This document shows positions 23,909 through 35,125 of a DNA stretch of 64,000 nt, in pieces. Origin of the DNA: Paenibacillus montanisoli (GTDB taxonomy: Bacteria; Bacillota; Bacilli; Paenibacillales; Paenibacillaceae). The first letter of the stretch is position 1, and each line of letters starts with the position of its first letter. Under the pieces are notes generated by a model. That model was given only the letters and a program-made list of their open reading frames with translations. It had not been told where the DNA came from and searched no databases. The stretch lies in NCBI RefSeq assembly GCF_003268025.1, contig NZ_QLUW01000002.1, positions 1,116,001 to 1,180,000 on the forward strand, given 5' to 3'. Position numbers and translations under genes: made by a program.

Positions 23909-26900
23909 TTATTTTTGCGCCAAAACCGGCATTGGACGCGAGGAGAAGTTGATCGTCTCCAGCATGTTGAGCAACGCGCGTACCGTATCGAGCGACGTCA
24001 TGCATACAACGCCGTTCTCAACCGCTTCGCGGCGGATCCGGAAGCCGTCGCGCTCAGGCGTCTTGCCCTTCGTCAGCGTGTTCACCACGAAGTGCGCTTG
24101 GCCGTCGCGGATCAGATCGAGAATGTTCGGCGAGCCTTCGCTCAGCTTGTTCACGTGCTGAACCTTCAGTCCGGCTTCATCCAGCGCCTTTGCGGTGCCG
24201 CCCGTAGCGATGATGTTATAGCCCAGCTCGTAGAAGCCGCGCAAAATCTCGATCGCTTCCGGCTTATCTTTGTCCGAAACCGTAGCAATGATGGAGCCTG
24301 TCGGCGGGATACGCATGCCCGCGCCTACCAAGCCTTTGTAAAGTGCTTTCGCATATTGCTGATCGCGGCCCATAACTTCGCCCGTCGATTTCATCTCCGG
24401 CGTCAGCGTCGGGTCGACGCGGCGCAGCTTCGCGAAGGAGAATACCGGTACTTTAACCGATACATAATCTTCTTCCGGCCACAGACCTGTTTCATAGCCC
24501 AGGCTCGCAAGCTTTTCGCCAAGAATGGCTTTCGTCGCCAGGTTCGCCATCGGAATGTTCGTCACTTTGCTGAGGAACGGAACCGTACGCGAGGAGCGCG
24601 GGTTCACCTCGATCACGTAAACCTCGTCTTGGAAGATAACGAACTGGATGTTGACCAGACCGATTACGTTCAAGCCTTTGGCAATCTTGATCGTAATGTC
24701 GACCATCTTCTGCTGCAATTCATTCGAGATCGATTGCGGCGGGTACACGGCGATGGAGTCGCCGGAGTGAACCCCTGCGCGCTCGACATGCTCCATGATG
24801 CCCGGGATCAGAACGGTCTCGCCGTCGCAGATCGCGTCAACCTCGGCTTCTTTGCCCAGCATGTAACGGTCGATCAGTACCGGATGCTCCGGATTGATTT
24901 TCACGGCTTGCGCCATGTAAGTCAGAAGCTCCTCGTCGGAGTAGACGATTTCCATAGCGCGTCCGCCAAGGACGTACGACGGGCGAACGAGCACCGGATA
25001 GCCAAGGCCTTGTGCCGCGACAACCGCTTCGTCGACGGAAGTGACGGTCGTACCTTTAGGCTGCTTGATGTTCAGCTCGGTCAGAAGCGCTTCGAACTTT
25101 TTACGGTCTTCCGCCGCATCGATGCTCTCGAGGCTGGATCCCAAAATGCGGACGCCTGCTTTCGTAAGCGGCGCTGCAAGGTTGATGGCGGTTTGTCCGC
25201 CGAATTGAACGATTACGCCGATCGGATTCTCTTGCTCGATGACGTTCATGACATCTTCGAAGAAGAGCGGCTCGAAATACAGCCGGTCGGATGTGCTGAA
25301 GTCCGTCGAAACCGTCTCCGGGTTATTGTTGATAATAACCGCTTCGTAGCCGGCTTTCTGGATCGCCCATACCGCGTGAACGGTCGAGTAGTCGAACTCG
25401 ATGCCTTGGCCGATCCGGATCGGGCCGGAGCCAAGCACGAGCACCTTTTGTTTGGTTGTTTCCGTTACTTCGTTCTCTGTTTCATAAGTCGAGTAGTAGT
25501 ACGGCGTAGTCGCTTCGAACTCTGCCGCGCACGTATCAACCATCTTGTAAACCGGCTTGAACCCTTGCGCGATGCGGTGCTGACGGATATCTAGCTCGTT
25601 CGTAAACGTCGATTGCTTGCCTTCGCTGCGGATTTCCGCGATCGAACGGTCGGAGAAGCCTTTGCGCTTCGCCGCGTAGAGCAGTTCGTTCGTCAGAACA
25701 GCCGCATTGCGCAGCTCGCCTTCGAATGCGACGATGCCTTCGATTTTATCGAGGAACCACCAGTCGATCTTCGTCAGGTCTTGAATCTCCTGCAGCTTGT
25801 AGCCGCGGCGGAACGCTTCGGCAACGAGGAACATCCGCTCGTCGTCCGGCTTCTGCAGACGCATGCGCAGCACATCGTCTTGCAGCTCAACCGCTTCCTT
25901 CAGATGAATCCGGTGCGTGCCGATTTCCAAGGAACGGACCGCTTTATGCATGGACTCTTCGAACGTGCGGCCGATCGCCATCACTTCGCCCGTCGCTTTC
26001 ATTTGCGTGCCCAGCTTCCGGTTCGCGGACGTAAATTTATCGAACGGCCAGCGCGGAATTTTCGAAACGATATAGTCGAGCGTCGGCTCGAAGCAAGCGT
26101 AAGTTTGGCCGGTTACCGGATTGACGATTTCGTCAAGCGTGTAGCCGATTGCGATTTTCGCCGCCATCTTCGCGATCGGGTAGCCCGTCGCTTTGGATGC
26201 AAGCGCCGACGAGCGGCTTACGCGCGGGTTAACCTCGATGACGTAGTATTGGTAGCTGAACGGATCAAGCGCGAACTGTACGTTACAGCCGCCTTCGATG
26301 TTCAGCGCACGGATAATTTTTAGCGATGCCGAACGAAGCATTTGGTACTCGCGGTCGGACAGCGTTTGGCTTGGCGCCACGACGATGGAATCGCCTGTGT
26401 GAACGCCTACCGGGTCGAAGTTCTCCATGTTACACACAACGATGCAGTTGTCGTTCGCGTCTCGCATAACCTCGTACTCGACTTCTTTCATGCCAGCGAT
26501 CGATTTCTCGATCAAGCATTGGCCGATCGGGCTGTACCGGATACCGGATGCGACGATTTCGAGCAGTTCAGCTTCGTTGGCGCAAATGCCGCCGCCTGTT
26601 CCGCCCAGCGTGTACGCAGGACGAACGATGATCGGATAGCCGATTTCGTTAGCAAAATCAACCGCTTCCTGTACCGTCGTAACAATAACGCTCTCCGGTA
26701 CCGGCTGTTCCAGCTCGCGCATCAGATCGCGAAACAAGTCGCGGTCTTCCGCTTTCTCGATAGCCGTCAGCTGCGTACCGAGCAATTGCACGTTTTCGCG
26801 CTGAAGCACGCCTGCACGCGCCAGCTCTACCGCCATGTTCAGGCCGGTTTGGCCGCCGAGCGTCGGCAGCAAGCCGTCCGGACGCTCTTGGCGAATGATT

Positions 26901-27127
26901 TGCGTAACGAAATCAAGCGTAATCGGCTCGATGTACACTTTGTCGGCCATGTTCGTATCCGTCATGATCGTAGCCGGGTTGCTGTTAATAAGGACAACCT
27001 CGTAGCCTTCTTCTTTAAGCGCTTGGCAAGCTTGCGTGCCGGCGTAGTCGAACTCGGCGGCTTGGCCGATGACGATTGGGCCGGAACCGATCACGAGAAT
27101 TTTTTTCAGCTTATTATTTCTGGGCAT
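23909..27127 (-). CDS. carB: Carbamoyl-phosphate synthase large subunit
   Basis: The 1072-residue subunit carries two ATP-grasp halves (about 1-400 and 550-930), each with its glycine-rich loop ([24 protein letters not shown]), an oligomerisation part between them, and a C-terminal MGS-like allosteric domain (from about 935, [12 protein letters not shown]) where UMP and other effectors bind. With CarA it makes carbamoyl phosphate from glutamine, bicarbonate and ATP. Its start overlaps the carA end by 14 bases; GAGAGGAG precedes it. Confidence 0.98.
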   Translation of the reverse strand: MPRNNKLKKILVIGSGPIVIGQAAEFDYAGTQACQALKEEGYEVVLINSNPATIMTDTNMADKVYIEPITLDFVTQIIRQERPDGLLPTLGGQTGLNMAVELARAGVLQRENVQLLGTQLTAIEKAEDRDLFRDLMRELEQPVPESVIVTTVQEAVDFANEIGYPIIVRPAYTLGGTGGGICANEAELLEIVASGIRYSPIGQCLIEKSIAGMKEVEYEVMRDANDNCIVVCNMENFDPVGVHTGDSIVVAPSQTLSDREYQMLRSASLKIIRALNIEGGCNVQFALDPFSYQYYVIEVNPRVSRSSALASKATGYPIAKMAAKIAIGYTLDEIVNPVTGQTYACFEPTLDYIVSKIPRWPFDKFTSANRKLGTQMKATGEVMAIGRTFEESMHKAVRSLEIGTHRIHLKEAVELQDDVLRMRLQKPDDERMFLVAEAFRRGYKLQEIQDLTKIDWWFLDKIEGIVAFEGELRNAAVLTNELLYAAKRKGFSDRSIAEIRSEGKQSTFTNELDIRQHRIAQGFKPVYKMVDTCAAEFEATTPYYYSTYETENEVTETTKQKVLVLGSGPIRIGQGIEFDYSTVHAVWAIQKAGYEAVIINNNPETVSTDFSTSDRLYFEPLFFEDVMNVIEQENPIGVIVQFGGQTAINLAAPLTKAGVRILGSSLESIDAAEDRKKFEALLTELNIKQPKGTTVTSVDEAVVAAQGLGYPVLVRPSYVLGGRAMEIVYSDEELLTYMAQAVKINPEHPVLIDRYMLGKEAEVDAICDGETVLIPGIMEHVERAGVHSGDSIAVYPPQSISNELQQKMVDITIKIAKGLNVIGLVNIQFVIFQDEVYVIEVNPRSSRTVPFLSKVTNIPMANLATKAILGEKLASLGYETGLWPEEDYVSVKVPVFSFAKLRRVDPTLTPEMKSTGEVMGRDQQYAKALYKGLVGAGMRIPPTGSIIATVSDKDKPEAIEILRGFYELGYNIIATGGTAKALDEAGLKVQHVNKLSEGSPNILDLIRDGQAHFVVNTLTKGKTPERDGFRIRREAVENGVVCMTSLDTVRALLNMLETINFSSRPMPVLAQK

Positions 27128-28259
27128 ACTGCAGCTCTCCTCTCAACGATGCCGCCAATTGAGCTTGACGCGGTTTTTGCGGGTTGTTTCTTTTATGTGT
27201 GCGGATCATATCCAGGAATTGATCGAACAGGTAGCTGGAGTCGAATGGACCAGGCGCCGCTTCCGGGTGGTATTGAACCGAGAATGCCGGGTGCACGCTG
27301 TGCTTCAAGCCTTCGATCGTCTTGTCGTTGTTGTTGATATGCGTCACTTCAAGCTTAGTGCCGTTAACCGAATCTTCGAGAACCGTATAGCCGTGGTTTT
27401 GCGAAGTGATGTAGCAGCGGCCGGAAGCCAGCTCCTTCACCGGATGGTTGCCGCCGCGGTGGCCGAACTTCAGCTTGGCCGTATCGGCGCCGCATGCGAG
27501 CGCGAACAGCTGATGACCGAGGCAAATGCCGAAGATCGGATATTCGCCAAGCAGCTCTTGAATCATTTTTACCGCGTAAGGAACATCCTTCGGGTCGCCA
27601 GGGCCGTTGGACAGCTGGATACCGTCAGGCTTCAGGCGGCGGATTTGTTCTGCGGTCGTGTCGTGCGGAACGACGACGACGTCGCAGCCGCGCTTCGTCA
27701 ATTCGCGTAGAATGCCGCTCTTCGCGCCGAAATCGACCAGTACGATCCGTTCGCGGTCGCCAGGGCTCGAGAAAACGCCCTTCGTCGACGTGCGGGCTAC
27801 TTGGTCGCGCATCAGCGTCGTCATGTTCAGGCGCTCTGCAAGCTCTTCAATACGCTCGTTGCCAGTCGTCAGCATGCCTTTCATCGTACCATAGTGGCGA
27901 AGCTTGCGCGTCAGCATCCGAGTATCGATGTCGCTGATGCCGAGAATGCCGTATTCCTTCAGTAAGTTGTCAAGCGTGTATTCCGCTCTCCAGTTGCTTG
28001 GCGCCGGCTCATGGCGGCGTACGACGAAGCCGTGGATGTAAGGGCGAACCGCTTCGAAATCGTCGCGCGTGATGCCGTAGTTGCCGATCAGCGGGTATGT
28101 CATCGTAACGATCTGTCCGCAGTAGGACGGATCGGAAAGCACCTCTTGGTAGCCTGTAATGCCTGTATTAAAAACAACCTCGCCGGCGGATTGGCCTTCA
28201 GCGCCGAAGCTGAGACCCGTAAACAGCGTGCCGTCCTCCAATAACAATCTTGCTTGCAT
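27114..28259 (-). CDS. carA: Carbamoyl-phosphate synthase small subunit (glutaminase)
   Basis: The 381-residue subunit releases ammonia from glutamine for CarB. The class I amidotransferase nucleophile lies in [14 protein letters not shown], and the His-Glu pair in [10 protein letters not shown]. An N-terminal CarA domain ([16 protein letters not shown]) binds CarB. ATG at 28259 follows AGGAG by eight bases; the longer frame would begin at a GTG inside that site. It sits between pyrC and carB. Confidence 0.98.
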   Translation of the reverse strand: MQARLLLEDGTLFTGLSFGAEGQSAGEVVFNTGITGYQEVLSDPSYCGQIVTMTYPLIGNYGITRDDFEAVRPYIHGFVVRRHEPAPSNWRAEYTLDNLLKEYGILGISDIDTRMLTRKLRHYGTMKGMLTTGNERIEELAERLNMTTLMRDQVARTSTKGVFSSPGDRERIVLVDFGAKSGILRELTKRGCDVVVVPHDTTAEQIRRLKPDGIQLSNGPGDPKDVPYAVKMIQELLGEYPIFGICLGHQLFALACGADTAKLKFGHRGGNHPVKELASGRCYITSQNHGYTVLEDSVNGTKLEVTHINNNDKTIEGLKHSVHPAFSVQYHPEAAPGPFDSSYLFDQFLDMIRTHKRNNPQKPRQAQLAASLRGELQYAQK

Positions 28260-28296
28260 CCGTATCACTCCTAGGTTTCAAGTTGCTTATCTATGT

Positions 28297-29586
28297 TTAC
28301 AGTTCAGACCAAACGACATTGCCGTCAACGATGGTTGCGACCGGCCAGCCAGATAGCTTCCAGCCTCCGAACGGCGTATTCTTGCTCTTCGAAGCAAAGC
28401 TCTCCGGATTGACCTCTCGTTCATTCTCCAGATCAACGATCGTCAGATCGGCCGGTGCGCCTGCTTCCAGCACGCCGCTGCGAAGTCCGAAGACGCGGGC
28501 CGGATCGGCCGTCATGCGCTGCAGCAGGAAGCCGAGCGTCCATTTGCCCGTCTTGACGAACTTCGTGTACATCAGCGGGAAGGCCGTCTCGAAGCCGACG
28601 ATGCCGAATGGCGCAAGCTGCATGCCGCGCGCTTTCTCTTCGGAGCTGTGCGGCGCATGGTCGGTAACGATCATGTCGAGCGTGCCGTCTTCGATGCCCT
28701 CGATCACCGCTTGCACGTCGCGCGGAGTCCGAAGAGGCGGGTTCATTTTCCAATTGGCATCCATGCCTGGGATGTCCTCGTCCGAGAGAATCAAGTGGTG
28801 CGGGCAAACCTCCGCGGTTACCTTGATGCCGAGCTGCTTCGCCATGCGGATCAGCCGTACGGATTGCTCCGTGCTTACGTGGCAGACATGGTAGTGAACG
28901 CCCGTTGCTTCCGCCAGCAAAATATCGCGGCCGACGTGAATCGCTTCGGACTCGTTCGGAATGCCCTTAAGCCCGTTCTCCTTCGCGAATTTGCCTTCGG
29001 TTACCGCTGCCCCGACGACCAGCGAGTCATCCTCGCAGTGGGCGATGACCGGCATGCCCATCGAAGCGGCGAGGTTCATCGCATCCTTCATCATTTGCGC
29101 GTTCTGGACGCCGACGCCGTCATCGGTAAACCCGATCGCGCCCGCTTCCTTCAACGCTGCGAAGTCCGTCAGCTCGCGGCCGAGTTCGTTCTTCGTGATC
29201 GCTGCATACGGGAGCACATTGACGATGCCGGCGCTCTTCGCCTTATCCAGTATGTAGCGCACCGTTTCCGGCGTATCGATGACAGGCCGCGTGTTCGGCA
29301 TGCAGGCGATCGTTGTGAAGCCGCCTTTTGCCGCAGAGCGCGTGCCGCTCGCAATATCTTCTTTATATTCAAAGCCCGGCTCGCGCAGATGGACGTGCAT
29401 GTCGATAAACCCTGCGGAGACCAGCTTTCCGCTTGCGTCAATGATATCGTGGCCAGCCGTATCAGGCTCGCCGGAAGCCGCATCGGCAATCGCGGCGATC
29501 CGCCCGTTCTCGATCCGGACATGCTTGCGTGCCGTGTTACCTGTTTGTTCGTCCCAAACGAGACCGTTTAAAATCCATGTTGCCAT
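28297..29586 (-). CDS. pyrC: Dihydroorotase
   Basis: The 429-residue enzyme closes N-carbamoyl-aspartate to dihydroorotate. The metal motif DMHVHLREPG, the MPNTRPVIDT substrate loop, HCEDD, HVSTEQSVRL and TDHAPH are all present, as in type I dihydroorotases. GGAG precedes the ATG. It lies between pyrB and carA; the absence of other ureide genes excludes an allantoinase reading. Confidence 0.97.
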   Translation of the reverse strand: MATWILNGLVWDEQTGNTARKHVRIENGRIAAIADAASGEPDTAGHDIIDASGKLVSAGFIDMHVHLREPGFEYKEDIASGTRSAAKGGFTTIACMPNTRPVIDTPETVRYILDKAKSAGIVNVLPYAAITKNELGRELTDFAALKEAGAIGFTDDGVGVQNAQMMKDAMNLAASMGMPVIAHCEDDSLVVGAAVTEGKFAKENGLKGIPNESEAIHVGRDILLAEATGVHYHVCHVSTEQSVRLIRMAKQLGIKVTAEVCPHHLILSDEDIPGMDANWKMNPPLRTPRDVQAVIEGIEDGTLDMIVTDHAPHSSEEKARGMQLAPFGIVGFETAFPLMYTKFVKTGKWTLGFLLQRMTADPARVFGLRSGVLEAGAPADLTIVDLENEREVNPESFASKSKNTPFGGWKLSGWPVATIVDGNVVWSEL

Positions 29587-29617
29587 GTTCGTTTCTCCTT
29601 TCGGCTTCCTCGCTTAA

Positions 29618-30520
29618 TTAAGATAGTGCTCTCTCGATGACCGTCATGCGAATCGGGACGCCGTTCGACATTTGCGGGAAGATGCGCGATTGCGGGTGCT
29701 CGACGAGCGAATCGTCGATTTCCACGTCGCGGTTGATCGGCGCCGGGTGCATGATGATGGCGTGTGGGGCGATCGTTGCCGCGCGCTCTTCCGTCAAGCC
29801 GAAATGCTCGCGGTATGCCTCGGCGGAATTGATCATCCCGCTCTCGTGGCGTTCGAGCTGTACCCGAAGCATCATGATGACGTCTGCGCGAAGCGCTTCT
29901 TCCATCGACACATAAGGAGCGTCAAGCTCTGCCGCTTTCATATTATCGGGCGCGCAGAAACGGACATTCGCACCGAACTTTTGCAGCGCATATAGATTAG
30001 AGCGTGCAACCCGGCTGTGCATAATATCGCCGACGATCGATACGTTCAGCCCTTTAAGTTCGCCGAATTGCTTGCGCATCGTATAGAGATCGAGCAGCGC
30101 CTGAGTCGGATGCTCGTTGTTTCCGTCGCCGGCGTTGATTAACGGCACCTTGATCTTCTTGGCCAGCTCCGCCAGCAAGCCGATCGGCTTCAGCCGGATC
30201 ACGCCTGCGTCGATGCCCATCGATTCCAAGGTACGGACCGTATCGTAGATCGATTCGCCCTTCTGTACGCTGGAGACTGCCGCGGAGAAGTTCAGCACTT
30301 CCGCGCCAAGCCGCTTCTCAGCGACCTCGAAGGAAAATCTCGTTCGCGTGCTGTTCTCGAAGAACATGTTGGCAACGAATTTTCCTTGCGCAACCGGTTC
30401 GATCTTATTCGGATTCGCTTCCCAGTAGGCGGCGCGATCCAGAATCGAGCTGATTTCTTCTTTGCTAAGTTCCTTAAGTCCAAGCAAGCTTCGCTGCCTG
30501 ACCAATGTAGTGGTTGTCAT
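29618..30520 (-). CDS. pyrB: Aspartate carbamoyltransferase catalytic subunit
   Basis: The 300-residue enzyme joins carbamoyl phosphate and aspartate, the first committed pyrimidine step. FENSTRTRFSFE binds carbamoyl phosphate, GDGNNEHPTQALLDL and MHPAPINRDVEI complete the active site. No regulatory pyrI is present, as usual in Bacillota, where control is through PyrR. It starts 16 bases after pyrR. Confidence 0.98.
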   Translation of the reverse strand: MTTTTLVRQRSLLGLKELSKEEISSILDRAAYWEANPNKIEPVAQGKFVANMFFENSTRTRFSFEVAEKRLGAEVLNFSAAVSSVQKGESIYDTVRTLESMGIDAGVIRLKPIGLLAELAKKIKVPLINAGDGNNEHPTQALLDLYTMRKQFGELKGLNVSIVGDIMHSRVARSNLYALQKFGANVRFCAPDNMKAAELDAPYVSMEEALRADVIMMLRVQLERHESGMINSAEAYREHFGLTEERAATIAPHAIIMHPAPINRDVEIDDSLVEHPQSRIFPQMSNGVPIRMTVIERALS

Positions 30521-30536
30521 TGTAAAGCCTACCCCC

Positions 30537-31146
<610 letters not shown>

Positions 31147-31256
31147 CACCGTTTATTATACGGACCTCAGCGGTTAGACAAGCTCCGCTTGCGCACGCAG
31201 CGCCAGCGGGAAGTTGTCCTGCTATAGGTCGAATAAACGATTAACGTTACCTTGCC

Positions 31257-31270
31257 AGCCTCTCTGGACT
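31257..31270 (-). promoter_or_regulatory. PyrR-binding RNA site
   Basis: AGTCCAGAGAGGCT in the leader is the classical PyrR anti-antiterminator loop sequence known from Bacillus. It begins about 25 bases after the predicted transcription start. Only one such site is present because pyrR is followed directly by pyrB. Confidence 0.92.
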
Positions 31271-31301
31271 GAATTAAAGGTACATATTGTTTATCAAAAG
31301 A

Positions 31302-31330
31302 ATTATGCCACGTTCGACAAAAGCTGTCAA
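31302..31330 (-). promoter_or_regulatory. SigmaA promoter of the pyr operon
   Basis: TTGACA (31325-31330) and CATAAT (31302-31307) on the minus strand with a 17-bp spacer, just downstream of the dapL terminator. Confidence 0.88.
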
Positions 31331-31356
31331 GGTTCTTTTGCGCATAGGCCAAAATG

Positions 31357-31396
31357 AAAAAACTTACCTCGCCGCTAAAGGGCGGCGAGGTAAGTT
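31357..31396 (-). terminator. dapL terminator
   Basis: A perfect 15-bp stem (31361-31375 with 31382-31396) and a T-run on the minus strand follow the dapL stop. Confidence 0.95.
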
Positions 31397-31403
31397 TCTG
31401 ATC

Positions 31404-32639
31404 TTACAAGCTAAGCTTCGTGATCCGTTCAACTGCTTTTTCCGTATTTTCGCGGCTTCCGAATGCCGTCAGGCGGAAGTAGCCTTGACCGGCTTGGCCG
31501 AAACCGACACCCGGCGTGCCGACAATGTTCGCTTCGGACAACAGCTTGTCGAAGAATGCCCACGAGTCGAGGCCGTTCGGCGTTTTCAGCCAGATGTAAG
31601 GCGCGTTCACGCCGCCGAATACTTCCAGGCCGAGCGAAGCAAGACCTTCGCGGATAATGCCTGCATTCGTCATGTAGTAGTCGATGATGGACGCGATTTG
31701 CGCTTTGCCCTCCGGCGTGTAGATCGCTGCCGCACCGCGCTGTGTCACATAAGATACGCCATTGAATTTCGTCGTGTGGCGGCGGTTCCACAGGTCGTTG
31801 ACAAGCACTGCGTTGCCGTCCGCATCTTTCGCTTTCAGCTCACGAGGCACGACCGTGTATGCGCAGCGCACGCCTGTGAAGCCCGCTGTCTTCGAGAAGC
31901 TGCGGAATTCGATCGCCACTTCCTTCGCGCCTTCGATCTCATAGATACTGCGCGGCACGTCCGCTTCTTGAATGAACGCTTCATAAGCCGAATCGTACAG
32001 GATGATGCAGTCGTTCGCTTTCGCGAAATCGACCCAACGCTTCAGCTCTTCCTTCGAGAGCGTCATCCCTGTCGGATTGTTCGGGTAGCACAAGTAGATC
32101 AGGTCGACTTTGCGGTCCGGCAGGCTTGGCGTGAAGTTGTTCGAAGCGTCGCATTTCAAGTAAACGATGTTCTCGTATTGGTTCGTTTCTTTATTGAACT
32201 TGCCGGAACGGCCCGCCATTACGTTCGTGTCCACGTAAACCGGGTAGACCGGGTCTTGAACCGCAATGACCGCATCCTGGCTGAAAATTTCTTGAATGTT
32301 GCCGACGTCGCATTTCGAGCCGTCGCTTACGAAAACCTCGTTCGTCGCGATATCGATGCCGCGCGCTTTGTAATCGTTATTGATGATATCGTTGATCAAG
32401 AAGTCGTAGCCTTGCTCCGGACCGTAACCGCGGAACGTACTCGGGTTCGACAGCTCGTCGACAGCGTCGTGCATCGCTTTCGTAATGGCATCCGGCAGGC
32501 CGCGCGTAACGTCGCCGATTCCAAGGCTGATGATTTGCGCATTCGGGTTGTCTTGCATAAATTTCGTACGGCGCTTTGCGATTTCGGAGAACAAGTAGCT
32601 GCCTTGAAGCAGCGTATAGTTGTGGTTGATTTGGGTCAT
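31404..32639 (-). CDS. dapL: LL-diaminopimelate aminotransferase
   Basis: The 411-residue PLP enzyme converts tetrahydrodipicolinate directly to LL-diaminopimelate for lysine and peptidoglycan. The PLP lysine lies in [12 protein letters not shown]. The N-terminus ([17 protein letters not shown]) and [13 protein letters not shown] are hallmarks of DapL rather than other class I aminotransferases. AAGGTGA precedes the ATG. Its place between the rluD-type gene and pyrR is a difference from Bacillus subtilis. It has its own terminator. Confidence 0.95.
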   Translation of the reverse strand: MTQINHNYTLLQGSYLFSEIAKRRTKFMQDNPNAQIISLGIGDVTRGLPDAITKAMHDAVDELSNPSTFRGYGPEQGYDFLINDIINNDYKARGIDIATNEVFVSDGSKCDVGNIQEIFSQDAVIAVQDPVYPVYVDTNVMAGRSGKFNKETNQYENIVYLKCDASNNFTPSLPDRKVDLIYLCYPNNPTGMTLSKEELKRWVDFAKANDCIILYDSAYEAFIQEADVPRSIYEIEGAKEVAIEFRSFSKTAGFTGVRCAYTVVPRELKAKDADGNAVLVNDLWNRRHTTKFNGVSYVTQRGAAAIYTPEGKAQIASIIDYYMTNAGIIREGLASLGLEVFGGVNAPYIWLKTPNGLDSWAFFDKLLSEANIVGTPGVGFGQAGQGYFRLTAFGSRENTEKAVERITKLSL

Positions 32640-32750
32640 TTCGTCATCTCACCTTTCGGATTCACATGCTTACAGTTTGCATCCATCATACCGTAACGAA
32701 AGTCGCGAACCACATAAAGAATATGGCGAAAAGTTTGCACTTTTCCACAT

Positions 32751-33719
32751 TTACCGTTGACGCAAAATCATCAGCTCATGCTCCATGTCCGCCGGAATCG
32801 GCGCCCTGAATTCCAGATATTCGCCTGTCCGCGGATGATCGAAGCCGAGTACGGCTGCGTGCAATGCCTGCCCCTTCAACCCGATTGTCTTGTTCCGGCC
32901 GTAAACAGGATCCCCGGCCAGCGGATGTCCGATGTATTTCATATGTACGCGGATTTGATGCGTGCGGCCCGTCTCCAGCTGCAGCTCCAGCAGCGTGAAA
33001 TCGCCTAGCCGTTCGACCACTTGAAAGTGAGTGACGGCTTCCTTGCTGCCCCTATGAATAACCGTAAACAGCTTGCGGTCCTGCGGATCGCGTCCGATCG
33101 GCGCATCCACGGTTCCATGCTCATGCGGCATCGTGCCATGCACGAGCGCAAGGTACTTGCGGGTTACCGTATGCGCCTTTAGCTGTGCCGCAAGAGAGGC
33201 ATGTGCCAAATCGTTCTTTGCAGCCATGATCAGTCCGGACGTATCTTTATCGATCCGGTGCACGATGCCCGGTCGAAGAACGCCGTTAATGCCGGATAAG
33301 TCCTTGCAGTGGTACATCAACGCATTAACGACGGTCCCGGAGTAATGGCCCGGCGCCGGATGAACGACCATCCCCCGCGGCTTGTTGATCACGATGACGT
33401 CGCTGTCTTCATACACAACGTCAAGCGGGATATTTTGCGGCTCGATGACCGCTTCTTCCGGCTCAGGAATAATAACCGTGACCACGTCGGCCACGGCTAG
33501 TTTATAGTTCGATTTGACTTGGCGCCCGTTAACGAGCACCGCGCCTCCCTTAATCCACTCCTGTACCATCGTACGGGAGACGGTGCCTTCTTCTATGCTT
33601 TCGGTCACGTATTTATCCAGCCGTTCGCCGGCATCCGCGTCGCCCGCTGTGAAGCTCATCGCTTCATCATTGTATAAACTGGTGTCCTGACTGTCCGTTT
33701 GGTTCTTCTTCTCGTTCAT
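32751..33719 (-). CDS. RluD-type 23S rRNA pseudouridine synthase
   Basis: The 322-residue protein has an N-terminal S4 RNA-binding domain (about 25-85) and the RluA/RluD catalytic motif HRIDKDTSGL, whose Asp attacks the uridine. RTHQIRVHM and HAAVLGFDHP close the family pattern. ATG at 33719 has GGAG six bases upstream and overlaps the 3' end of lspA by 53 bases, giving coupled translation. It corresponds in position to Bacillus ylyB. Confidence 0.94.
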   Translation of the reverse strand: MNEKKNQTDSQDTSLYNDEAMSFTAGDADAGERLDKYVTESIEEGTVSRTMVQEWIKGGAVLVNGRQVKSNYKLAVADVVTVIIPEPEEAVIEPQNIPLDVVYEDSDVIVINKPRGMVVHPAPGHYSGTVVNALMYHCKDLSGINGVLRPGIVHRIDKDTSGLIMAAKNDLAHASLAAQLKAHTVTRKYLALVHGTMPHEHGTVDAPIGRDPQDRKLFTVIHRGSKEAVTHFQVVERLGDFTLLELQLETGRTHQIRVHMKYIGHPLAGDPVYGRNKTIGLKGQALHAAVLGFDHPRTGEYLEFRAPIPADMEHELMILRQR

Positions 33720-34191
33720 TTGAATCTCCGTTCTCATTCTTCGAAGTGAGGATCGCATCCAGCAAAATCATCCCTACGCCGATGCAAATACCCGTGTCGG
33801 CAATGTTAAAGATCGGGAATACGTAGCTGCCGAACGTAAATTGCAGAAAATCGACGACCTCGCCATAAAGCGCACGCTCCAGGAAATTGCCGAGCGCGCC
33901 TCCAAGCACTAGGCCCAGTCCTCCAAGCAGCAGCTTCCTGCCCGTATCATGGTTCTTGGTCATATACCACACGATACCCCCGACTACGACTAACGTAATC
34001 AGGATAAACAATATACGCTGCTCCTGCAAAATGCCGAATGCGGCGCCTTTGTTCCGGATGGAAGTCAAAATAAAGAAATCCCCGAGCACATGCTTTGTTT
34101 CACCGATCGTCAGGCTGTTTTCAACCCATTTTTTCGTCACATAGTCAATTACGAATACCAAGACTGCCAGCCAATAGTAATAATATTTCAT
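33667..34191 (-). CDS. lspA: Lipoprotein signal peptidase
   Basis: The 174-residue protein has four transmembrane helices and is the aspartyl protease that cuts lipoprotein signal peptides after lipidation. Motifs: DYVTKKWV, NKGAAFGI, GALGNFLERALYGEVVDF and FNIADTGI. The two catalytic Asp (in VVDF and NIAD) are present. The position usually Asp in NxxDR reads Glu here (NFLER). The C-terminal ~25 residues are a charged extension. ATG at 34191 follows AAGGGGG by eight bases. Confidence 0.94.
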   Translation of the reverse strand: MKYYYYWLAVLVFVIDYVTKKWVENSLTIGETKHVLGDFFILTSIRNKGAAFGILQEQRILFILITLVVVGGIVWYMTKNHDTGRKLLLGGLGLVLGGALGNFLERALYGEVVDFLQFTFGSYVFPIFNIADTGICIGVGMILLDAILTSKNENGDSNEREEEPNGQSGHQFIQ

Positions 34192-34215
34192 CGCATATGC
34201 CCCCTTGTCCACAAC

Positions 34216-34224
34216 ATTGTAGCA
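34216..34224 (-). promoter_or_regulatory. Possible extended -10 promoter of lspA
   Basis: TGCTACAAT on the minus strand (extended -10 form) lies 25 bases before the lspA start; no good -35 is seen at 17 bp. Confidence 0.4.
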
Positions 34225-34369
34225 TAGGAATGTACGTACAGACTAGGCTAATTTGCGATCATCATTGCCAGTTTATCCATGAATGCCCGTCTCTAAAACG
34301 GCGTCCGATTAGAGAAACTAACGACAGAAAAGCAGTCATCATGCCATACAGGAAGAGAGGGCTCTCATC

Positions 34370-35086
34370 ATGACGAACCTGACCAATTCCCAGCTCCGCG
34401 ACCTTCGCAGCCAGCTTGTCGTGGAGAAAGCCGCGATCGAGCAGCGGCTTGCCAGCAGCGAGCACTACGGCTTCTCGTCCTCGCTCAAGGATGAGTCCGG
34501 CGATCTGTCGTCTTACGACAACCATCCCGCGGACGCGGCTACCGAAACGTACGAACGCGGCAAGGATCTTGCGCTGCACGAGCAAGAAGAGCTGCATCTT
34601 AGCCGGATCGAAGCCGCGCTGTCGGCCATCGACGACGGAATCTACGGCAAATGCCGTACTTGCGGCAATTCGATCCCGTTCGAACGGCTGCAGGCATTGC
34701 CCGATACTCTTTACTGCACCGCGCATTCGCCAAGACAGGATATATCTGAACGCCGTCCCGTTGAAGAGGAATATCTGTACCCAGGCTTCGGCCGTACAAG
34801 CATGGATGATCACGAGGACGGCTACAACGGCTTTGACGGCGAGGATGCATGGCAAATCGTCGAAAGCTGGGGCACCTCCGAATCGCCGGCCACTTCCGAG
34901 AATGCAAATGTCCGCAACTACGACGAAATCGGCATCGAAGCGGACGAAGCCGATGGCTATGTGGAGCCGCTCGAAAGCTTCTTGGCGACGGATATTACGG
35001 GCAAGCATGTAAGTGTAGTGCGCAATCAGCAATATTATGATTACATGGACCATGAAGAAGGCGATCATATGCTGGAAAAAGAGTAA
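34370..35086 (+). CDS. TraR/DksA-type zinc finger protein, YteA/YlyA-like
   Basis: The only plus-strand gene of the window encodes 238 residues. Residues 1-90 form a charged helical part, followed by the zinc finger CRTCGNSIPFERLQAL with ligands Cys95, Cys98, Cys116 and His119, then a long acidic C-terminal part. This matches the YteA family, which is linked to sporulation or general stress and is related to DksA-type RNA polymerase modulators. It occupies the position of Bacillus ylyA between ileS and lspA. GAGAGGG precedes the ATG. Confidence 0.85.
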   Translation: MTNLTNSQLRDLRSQLVVEKAAIEQRLASSEHYGFSSSLKDESGDLSSYDNHPADAATETYERGKDLALHEQEELHLSRIEAALSAIDDGIYGKCRTCGNSIPFERLQALPDTLYCTAHSPRQDISERRPVEEEYLYPGFGRTSMDDHEDGYNGFDGEDAWQIVESWGTSESPATSENANVRNYDEIGIEADEADGYVEPLESFLATDITGKHVSVVRNQQYYDYMDHEEGDHMLEKE

Positions 35087-35125
35087 CGAAGGCCTAGCTT
35101 TCGGCTTTCTTTCGATTAATAGGCC
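35079..35125. terminator. Hairpin between convergent genes
   Basis: GAAGGCCTA and TAGGCCTTC form a 9-bp stem spanning the ends of the plus-strand YteA-like gene and the minus-strand membrane protein gene. T-runs are short, so termination strength is uncertain. Confidence 0.4.

Noticed and set aside
23852-26323. Long plus-strand frames opposite carB
   Set aside because: Antisense shadows of the high-GC carB gene, with no domain pattern.
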